Of a DNA stretch of 64,000 nt, positions 57,401-64,000 are shown in pieces. Under the pieces are notes generated by a model. The model had not been told where the DNA came from and ran no database searches. It saw only the letters and a program-made list of their open reading frames with translations. Made by a program: the position numbers and the translations under genes. Position 1 is the stretch's first letter, and every line of letters starts with the position of its first letter. Source of the DNA: Tricholoma matsutake (taxonomy: Eukaryota; Basidiomycota; Agaricomycetes; Agaricales; Tricholomataceae); NCBI GenBank assembly GCA_026075535.2, contig AP026542.1, positions 868,001-932,000 of the forward strand. Direction: 5' to 3'.

Positions 57401-58154
57401 TCCAGAGCATCGATAACCATGAAAACACAAGAATAGGCATCTACTTCATTCTGAATCAGGGTCCTAAGTTGCCCAAGTGAAGGATGACCCTGTTTGTTTT
57501 TGAGTCTGTTCAGCAGTGCTTGAGAATCATATGTCAAGTTGTGTAGAGCCAACTGCCTTAGCAGAGCTGCCATCAGCTGCTGAACACTATACTGCTTCTT
57601 GTAATTGCAGTAAATGAACAGAACAATGGTGTCCTGCTTGTCACCGAAGGTCTCTTCAAGATGTTGAATTATGGTTGATCTGTTATACAATGGATAAGAC
57701 ATAGATTCCAAGATCTGGAAACAGCATCAATTCTTACACAATGATAGTCTTCCCAACACCAGCTGTGGTGGAAATGAGTAAATTGAGCCTTCAGGCATCC
57801 ATCAAGGACAACTCACGTTTTCCAGGGCACCAAAGAATTCTAATTCCATTTGTCATCCACTGATTGAACTCCGGAGAGCGCAAGATCCATGTTCCTGTGC
57901 CAGGCGTACATTGATCAAGGGCTTGATTATGCTCTTCATTGAAACTGATTGTAGATATCCACTTGATGAATTCTTCAGATGGCTTATCGGGAGCTAGATG
58001 TAAGTGTTAGTGCCGCAGGACCGAGATCTGCTCAGAGGACAGAGGATTGCGCACGATTCTGCATCTCTGGAGCTTGGTTATAGACATTTCCTCCAACATC
58101 GAGGAAGATGCCATCGTTCACCGTGATATTCAGAGCATGCGGAAAAAACGGCAT
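54465..58154 (-). pseudogene. NLR-like NACHT-ankyrin gene, six exons, one premature stop
   Basis: Exons 58154-58055, 57993-57817, 57762-57738, 57679-57125, 57069-56720 and 56665-54465; all five introns (54-61 nt) have GT...AG ends and matching phases. Translation starts MPFFPHALNITVNDG, a common N-terminus of mushroom NACHT proteins, then CTPGTGTWILRSPEFNQWM. Joining exons 2 and 3 builds Walker A (GKPGVGKT); Walker B is VFMVIDALDEC. After the NACHT come KGMFLLARLHMD, VHYTTQEYL, then about 17 ankyrin repeats of 34 residues, most nearly identical. About 1135 codons are otherwise open; the only defect is TAG at 57151-57153 (ENVI|KITMKAKGM), one C-to-T change from CAG. Known fungal NLRs act in allorecognition or defence, with the repeats as sensor. 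A defence role here is by analogy. Confidence 0.88.
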
Positions 58155-58363
58155 TGCTAGATGGTGGGATCCAGGTAGAACGCGCGTTCGACGGGATATA
58201 GCAATTCCGAGCCGGAACTTACCGTGGCTCGCGACGTATTTATGAGCCCCTAACGTCTCTTTCCTTTGAAGATGCAAAGTATACAAGTTTCATATGGTGG
58301 AATTGTCTCTCTTGCCCCTGTCATTACATGAACTAAACCCCCGTAGCTTGTCCCTCTCAGCTT

Positions 58364-58705
58364 TCTTCACGCTAGCGTGGTTGCCCACCGCGACATCAAA
58401 CTTGCTAATATCCTCTCATGCATGGTATCTCGTGTTTGCCGACCTCAGGCCTAGTAGCGAAAGATTTCCAGTAGGTGCTGTCGCGAGCGGAGCGACTGTA
58501 CCAGCCGTACCAGCCTCATCTTCCCTCCGATACACCTTCTCCAGCGACCTGTTATCGTTTCCCATCTGAGCTGATATTTGTGGCCAATGGGTTTGGTTAG
58601 ACGGTACCATGGCACCGGAGATATTTTTGGGTCTGTCATATTCTTTTGGCGTGGCTGCTGCTATAATTCTATTTATCATGCTGACCGGACGCGTCCGTCT
58701 GCTGT
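58364..58705 (+). pseudogene. Protein kinase fragment
   Basis: HASVVAHRDIKLANILS (58365-58418) is a Ser/Thr kinase catalytic loop. Downstream in another frame, MAPEIFLGLSYSFG (from 58609), then AAAIILFIMLTGRV, matches the APE motif and F-helix region. The DFG segment between them is not recognisable. The pieces are in the right order and strand but in different frames, and the N-lobe is missing. It is a broken piece of a kinase gene; introns may account for some frame changes. Confidence 0.6.
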
Positions 58706-59219
58706 TCAATATCTGTCCATGGTATACTAATTACTGTTCTGAGTTCTCTTCTCACGTCAGGAGCTATGGTGCTCAGATATCTGTGGTACGATGTTCTAGA
58801 AGATGTGAACAAGAATCTCTGTTCAACCTCACAGTAAACATGAAACACCCCTCGCGGGTCCCGTCCTCCGCCCTCTTACGCTTGGAAACTGGATGTTCGA
58901 CGTCGTGGCGGCCTGCTTCGACCGTTGGATACGAAGCCAGTTAGCCGTATTGTGCAATTCACACCTACGTCGCTGACGTTCTCGAATTGAAGTGCGTCGA
59001 GAAGGACATTGCGTAGAGGGAAATGAGGTGGAAGTCTTATAGAAGGAGAAACAGATAGTGGAAATGAGTGGATCACATGCAGCTGGGTTGAGGGAGAAGG
59101 GGGTTAGGAAATGATGGGACGATGTTAGGATCCCGCTGTTGACCACTGTCAAGATCAATTCCCCTCCTTCTTCAGAGCACGAACAACACAAAGACCAATT
59201 CTACGCACCCGCATTCTGA
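58706..59219. other. Unassigned CpG-containing DNA between kinase and ABC fragments
   Basis: No domain recognised. CG dinucleotides are visibly more frequent than in the transposon-rich part of the window. The stretch may hold the 3' part of the kinase fragment or the 5' part of the ABC fragment. Confidence 0.35.
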
Positions 59220-59720
59220 TTATCTGCAAGATCTTCCCGATGATCCCGTATAAACCACTTCTCTTCCTTGGACTGTTCACATGCATCGCAAGTGGGGCAC
59301 TGACGCCCGTCTTCTCGCCTCTCCTCTTGCGCCTCCATTTCGAAGTATCCACCATCGCACACAAACAATCAACTTGGCGGGGTCGTAGTGTGCATCGCCG
59401 CCCTCGATGGGATACTTACGCATCTCAAGTATTTCCTAATGGGAACCGCTGGCAACCTAGGGTGCTGCGCCAGCGGCAGGGGGTAGTAAATGTCCTGGCT
59501 CAAGATAGGAAATGGTTCCTTGTCGTATTCACGGTGTTGATTGGTTCGCAGCTCATGGTATTCAGTGAGTTCTCTTTTACTGTTTGAATGCACCACTGCA
59601 TCTTTTCTCAAGGAGATCAACCTCCAGGTTGCAGAAGGTGAATGTGTCGCCATCGTCGGTCCTTCAGCGGCAGAGGTAAGACCACGGTCCAAGAAGAACG
59701 GAAATACAGAATCTGACCGC
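59220..59720 (+). pseudogene. ABC transporter (MDR/P-gp type) fragment
   Basis: Membrane-domain sequence KPLLFLGLFTCIASGALTPV (from about 59246), VVVCIAALDGILTHLKYFLM (about 59385) and, one frame over, VLRQRQGVVNVLAQDRKWF (about 59460-59515). Next is a likely intron and then EINLQVAEGECVAIVGPS (about 59610-59665), the start of a nucleotide-binding domain. The Walker A continues in another frame (GKTTV). The layout is that of the second half of a full-length fungal multidrug exporter. The frame shifts and truncation make it non-functional. Confidence 0.7.
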
Positions 59721-60098
59721 AATAAGCCTCTTGGTAACCATGTGTTGTTCCACTTGCAACGCGTCCCTAAACCTTTGAAGCTACACCGAAACTTTGCTCC
59801 TTATGACTGGGTGAAAAAATCACGCCGCTTTTACAATATTTGGCATTGTCATTCAACTTTCCGAAAAAGAAAAGTGGTTATTTCGACAAGGTCAGAAGGA
59901 AGGAACAAGTCTTGTTCTCCTACGCGCAGACCTATCCTAATACATGTCTAGCACAGCTCCGACGCTCAGCCCCACATTCTCTTTTGCGATTCTCTGCCAC
60001 ACCGCCGAATGATGCGGTTCCGCTGCAACACATCGCCGCTTCACTTCACTTCTCTGTTCTTCACTTCCATGTTCTCTTTCAAACCTCATCCACCACCC
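59721..60098. other. Unassigned; contains the direct repeat copy 59868-59944
   Basis: No gene recognised. The repeat shared with 54376-54446 lies here. Short frames are without domains. Confidence 0.4.
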
Positions 60099-61455
60099 CT
60101 AGCTGTCCCCTAAATCTTCATTCGTCGCAACTGCCCTTTCAAACCACTGTCGAGCCTTTTCAATCTTTCTCTCCGCCCAAAACAACCTTGCTACCGTACA
60201 AATAATCATCGGATTATCCGCGCTCTTCTTCAACGCATCCACACTCCTTGCTTTTCTCATCGGTCGAGGTTCAGCCCATATCGACATCGTCAACAATCCA
60301 GACGTCGGACATTCTTGCAGTCCACGCGCAAGCATCGATTTCGCTTGGCCTCCACCGCCAGATCATTCTTCAACTCTAACCGCTTCTGCCCACAACACAT
60401 CAGACCCTGGATTTCGGATTCGCCCCTTTTCAAGCAGTGATCGCGCTATGATACTCTTTCCATCCGCCTCTTCAAGTCGACTCGCTAATATCCACAACGT
60501 GATTTCCTTTGGACATACATTCCTTCCCGCTTTGTACGACGCACGAGCTTCATTGTGCTTTTGCTGTGTTTCGTAGATCTGTCCTTGTATCATGTACAAT
60601 TTCGCAAAATTTTCAGCGCCATCGATAATGTCTCCAATGTCGTATTCAATTGTCCTTGCTGTCGTTCAAATACAGCAGATTTCTTCCATATCTGTAATCA
60701 CATTCAACTTTGCAATCCACTGACAAAAGTAAACACTGACCCTCTCCATATCTGCAACCGTCCTCGCACGGATAAACAATTCTCTCGCAACACTCAGCTC
60801 GCCATTCTCCGCTTCCAACCTGACCGCCGCAAGCCAAATCTGCTCGCTCTCAGGATTAGCCACAAACGCAAGCTCAAGCACCTCTCGTGCCGCTGGTACA
60901 TCCCCCGCTTACCACTTTTCCTTGGCTGCCATAAGCCACAGCACCTCCGCCTGCGGGCAATGATGAACAGCCCGACTCAAAATAGCATCAAGATTCTCCC
61001 TACGCTCATCAGCCATCCACCAACAAACTCAACACAAAAACCCACCTGGTCCCATGAGCCTTTTCCAACTCGGCTGCTTTCCACCACAAATTCTTCTTTC
61101 AGGAAACACCTTGAGCGCATACGCCAACACCGCCCTCGCCGTCCCCACCTTTCCTCTCTGCTCCACACTCTCCACATCACCAACCCACGTATCCAGTCTA
61201 TCCTCTTCCTCCACCTCCATCCCCACAGTCGCCTTTACGATCGCCTCACACGTCCTCGGACTTCCTTCCCCTTCACACCTCTCCGCCTCTTTCAACCACT
61301 GCTCCCTCGTCAACAACACCTGATGCTTCCTCAACTCTCTCACTCTGGCTTCAATCGTCTTGTCAACCACGTCCAGCTTTTCCCCACTCGACGCCATTTC
61401 TTGCTCGAGAACCCGCCCCGCCGCAATCCAGATCTCATGCGACGTACTTGCGAGC
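60099..61455 (-). pseudogene. PRP6: PRP6/PRPF6 splicing-factor fragment (HAT repeats)
   Basis: The minus strand reads LNKARK, then [100 protein letters not shown] and MIICTVARLFWAERKIEKAR. These are consecutive HAT repeats of the U4/U6-U5 snRNP protein Prp6/Prp1. An intron is retained (GTCAGT...TTACAG near 60770-60710, joining ADMER to [14 protein letters not shown]), so it is a DNA copy, not a processed one. Frame changes (near 61070, 60400 and 60250) and loss of the N-terminal half and the extreme C-terminus mark it as a fragment. The 5' side stops exactly where the NTPase leader begins (61455). The essential gene must be intact elsewhere. Confidence 0.85.
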
Positions 61456-61694
61456 CTTGTTCAGGAACCAACTATATTTTAGGTTATGAATATGTTATAA
61501 TGATGGACCCACCCTAGGACACCCCGTGCTCAACCCCGGTACCCCACGCCACCGCTGCGAGCCCCTGCGATCAATGCAATGATGACGGGATGACGAAGAA
61601 CACGACGACAAGAGAGTCGCGGCGTGCGACGGCAAGTCACATGATGGTATTAAACGCGCTTATCACCTGACGGTGAACCTCCTTCAGTGCCACC
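61455..61694 (+). promoter_or_regulatory. Leader and presumed promoter of NTPase copy 2
   Basis: Starts GAACCAACTATATTTTAGG, shared with copy 1 at 1287. It lacks the TIR insertion present in copy 1 and keeps many CG dinucleotides. A conserved block (GGCAAGTCACATGATGGTAT) lies just upstream of the ATG at 61695. Promoter function is inferred from position and conservation. Confidence 0.45.
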
Positions 61695-64000
61695 ATGGAC
61701 CCGACGAGTTCTTTATCTGAAGGCTTCTCTCACTTGGCTGTGGGCGATCTAAAGACGCCGCGTGAGGCCATAGTCCGAGATGCTAATCGAACACTGACTC
61801 AAGTATCACGCGAGCGCGATCTTTGGACTGAAGACGATCACAAGGCCCTCGATGCGGTGATCATGAAGACATTTAGCGCTAACAGGAGGCATAATGAGGA
61901 GCCCGATTTAGCTTCACTACTTTCTTACATCACTGTTGGAGACAAGAGACTCACGACTCTTCTGCCGGATGAAGCGGAGGACCTGCTTACGCGCCAACCG
62001 TCCATCAATGCGGTGTTACAGAAAGCATGGAAAGATGGATTATTCAAAGAAGTTCGGCAGTTAGGTGCGTCTCGTGTGCTGCACAACCTCCTTTCGAGCC
62101 CTTAATCATTATCGAAGCAATCCTCTGGCCCGTGGTGCGAGAAGCTCGTAGGTGGTTCTCTGCGTTCTTGTGATTGGGATTGGTGACGACAACTAGGTTG
62201 TAGCGATAAGGCGCCATCTACTGCCCAACGAGGATGTCGAACTGACCGGTGCGTAATTGATACATTTGTTGTGGTGGTTCATGACGGCTTATTCCATGGA
62301 CGCGAACCTCTAGACAAAGGTGTGTTTATTCTAGCTCTTGTTTTCCTTAGCTAACCCTATTTTCGAAGCTCTACGGTCTGCCTGGCGTGATAGTTACTTG
62401 GGAAATAATCATCAACTCCTGTTCGCCAATATTAACGCAATCCCACCAACAGAAAAAGCTTATTCTAACCAAATCGCCATCGTTCAGAGCTCCGGTACGG
62501 GAAAATCTCGCATGGTCCACGAGCAAGCGAACCTGGTCTTCACCATTCCGTTTAATCTACGAGAAAAGGGCGACAATCAAGGTCCTTACTTTGTTTTTCG
62601 AATTCCTTGGATGCTTCTGATGTACGAACGCAGACCTGGCCTTCCCCATCCCCGACAATGCTGTCCGTGACTACCTCGTCACAGCCTCTCTATCGGATGA
62701 TCAACAGATTCTGAAAACCAATTATCTAAAGTTTTTCGGTAGTCTGTTCACGGAAGTTAATGACGAGCTGGAGAAATGCCTTGGAGATTTGAGTAAGAAG
62801 CAAATTAGAACCGCTGAGGATTTAGCCAAGTGGTGGTCATGTCACCTAGAAGGCATACGCACAGGATTATACAAAGCGGTGATTGATGGTGCGACTCAGC
62901 CCATTCAGGTGCGTGTCTGTGAAGACGGCAAGGAATATCACAGTTAGCCATTGCGCTGGCAGATCCTTCCTGAAATCAAGAGGAGACATGAAGAGTTACT
63001 CGCGAAGCGTCGATCGAAACCCGAAGGCTCCGAGGATTCCGATGACACATATTATGATGTGAAGACGGTTATTGAGTTTGCCGCGGCGGAATCAGCAAGA
63101 GTCGCACTCAGAAAACTCATTCATAAGCTGGACTGCTGGGTTGGGTCGCACCGTATCAAACTCATAATCTACTTCGACGAAGCACACCCTCTCACCAAGG
63201 TGATGCCCAAGAACGATGACGAGAAGACGCTTTATGATTATCTATGTTCATGTCTCAACCAATTTTTGACTTTTCCGATGTTTTCCATTTTCCTATCGAC
63301 AAATTCGAGTTTAGCCCAGTTCGCTGCCCCACGGGCCCTTGCCAAATCTGCTCGCATTCGCGGCGGGAAAGCCGTAACACACGCACCAATTACTGAAACA
63401 CCCTTTGACTGCTCCGAGGACCTCATAGTCAAGCCAGGCGAGTTGAATATCAAAAACATCAGCACAATTCCATTTATGGCACAATTTGGGAGGCCACTGT
63501 GAGTGTTGTTGAACCGTTCCATATTTTATGCTTGACGACATGTTGGGATAGATTTTGGACGCTGTTACGAGGAGCCGGTATGAAGGCATCTGAGCTCCAT
63601 ACACAAATCCTGGAATTGGCACGCGCGAAGCTTGTTGCTTCTCGCGATATCGACTCCAGTTACGACACCTTCTCACGTGCTGCACGGATGGCAGTTCTAG
63701 ACATCCAATTGTCACTGGACTTTGAGCCTCGTCGTGAAAAAGTGCAAATAGAAGAGGCTGGTCTAGTCGAGAGCCATATGCGGTTTGCATATTCTATTCC
63801 TGACCACCGAGAGTATTTGCGGTCTGGATATCCTTCCGAACCCCTTCTTGCCGAGGCTGCCGCCCAGCAACTTTGGATGTGGAGGACGCAAAATCCGTTT
63901 ATAGTAGTCGAAACTCTCACAAATATTCTCGAAACTGGCTTGCTTGACCGTGGAGAACTGGGGGAGCTTACTGGTCGTCAACTTCTCCTCGATGCTTACC
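61695..64000 (+). CDS. P-loop NTPase gene copy 2 (Crinkler-type suspected), runs off the window
   Basis: The ATG at 61695 gives MDPTSSLSEGFSHLAVGD. From 62351 three introns of 52-54 nt (62582-62633, 62909-62962, 63499-63551), all GT...AG and phase-consistent, yield one open frame to the window end. Walker A is SSGTGKSRM (about 62488-62512), Walker B LIIYFDEAHP (about 63158-63187), followed by FLSTNSSL as a possible sensor strand. GRPL|FWTLLRGAG is joined across the last intron. Exons between about 62064 and 62350 are not resolved. Copy 1 shows the protein would continue about 220 more residues. I associate this layout with fungal CRN-like NTPases, but no header or nuclease domain is identified here. 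It is probably the functional paralogue. Confidence 0.7.

Noticed and set aside
57715..57739. A 25-nt mini-intron in the NLR gene
   Set aside because: The first acceptor after the donor would give an implausibly short intron. The next AG (AACAG at 57680) gives 58 nt, the right phase and the expected GKTIIVSTIIQHLEE junction.
60555..61517. 320-residue plus-strand frame
   Set aside because: Antisense of the PRP6 fragment and NTPase leader; the minus strand carries clear HAT-repeat homology.

Overview
This window looks like a transposon-dense region of a filamentous basidiomycete genome, most likely an Agaricomycete. Three things point there: spliceosomal introns of about 50-60 nt with GTRNGT donors and CTRAC-like branch sites, a KDZ-type (Kyakuja/Dileera/Zisupton) transposase with a CxC2-like cysteine cluster, and a fungal NLR-like NACHT-ankyrin gene beginning MPFFPHALN. 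Chromodomain Ty3/gypsy elements, a Helitron-type Pif1 helicase and an expanded fungal P-loop NTPase family fit the same picture. The species cannot be named from sequence alone.

Layout. (1) 1-5.55 kb: decayed copy 1 of a multi-exon P-loop NTPase gene (2551-5550), whose leader carries a 1.06-kb TIR insertion (1370-2430). (2) 6.1-8.7 kb: nested non-autonomous elements, including a SINE-like unit and a hairpin with ~120-bp arms. (3) 8.7-20.76 kb: a LINE (ORF1, then ORF2 with endonuclease and partial RT), split by a hAT-like element (9759-11316, 8-bp TSD) and by chromovirus 1 (14027-20279, 402-bp LTRs). (4) 20.8-22.6 kb: G-rich sequence with no assignable gene. (5) 22.59-47.86 kb: a composite KDZ element, bracketed by ~0.8-1.05-kb inverted terminal arrays made of ~240-bp tandem units. 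It carries the transposase (minus strand, 37620 to 25519), several accessory genes and a clean three-exon small gene (44691-45421). Chromovirus 2 (25752-33936), a TIR element (40241-42293) and a second hAT-like copy (45925-47474) are inserted in it. (6) 47.86-53.4 kb: the C-terminal part of a Helitron helicase, unknown neighbouring genes and a gypsy gag fragment. (7) 54.47-58.15 kb: a six-exon NLR-like gene with about 17 ankyrin repeats and one premature stop. (8) 58.3-61.45 kb: a CpG-containing mosaic of fragments of a protein kinase, an ABC transporter and splicing factor PRP6. (9) 61.46-64.0 kb: copy 2 of the NTPase gene, CpG-retaining and open across its resolvable exons to the window edge.

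How it fits together. The transposons nest so cleanly that TSDs and restored host frames give relative ages: LINE before hAT-like and chromovirus 1; KDZ before chromovirus 2, which precedes a 515-bp MITE. Decay is dominated by CpG to TpG/CpA changes, including many CGA-to-TGA stops. That fits deamination of methylated CpG in silenced transposons, while the 58-64 kb end keeps its CpGs. Against this background a few genes remain open: an antisense gene inside decayed chromovirus 2 encoding a Zn2Cys6-like cysteine motif, a second protein with the same cysteine spacing in the KDZ block, the three-exon small gene, the NLR (one stop) and NTPase copy 2.
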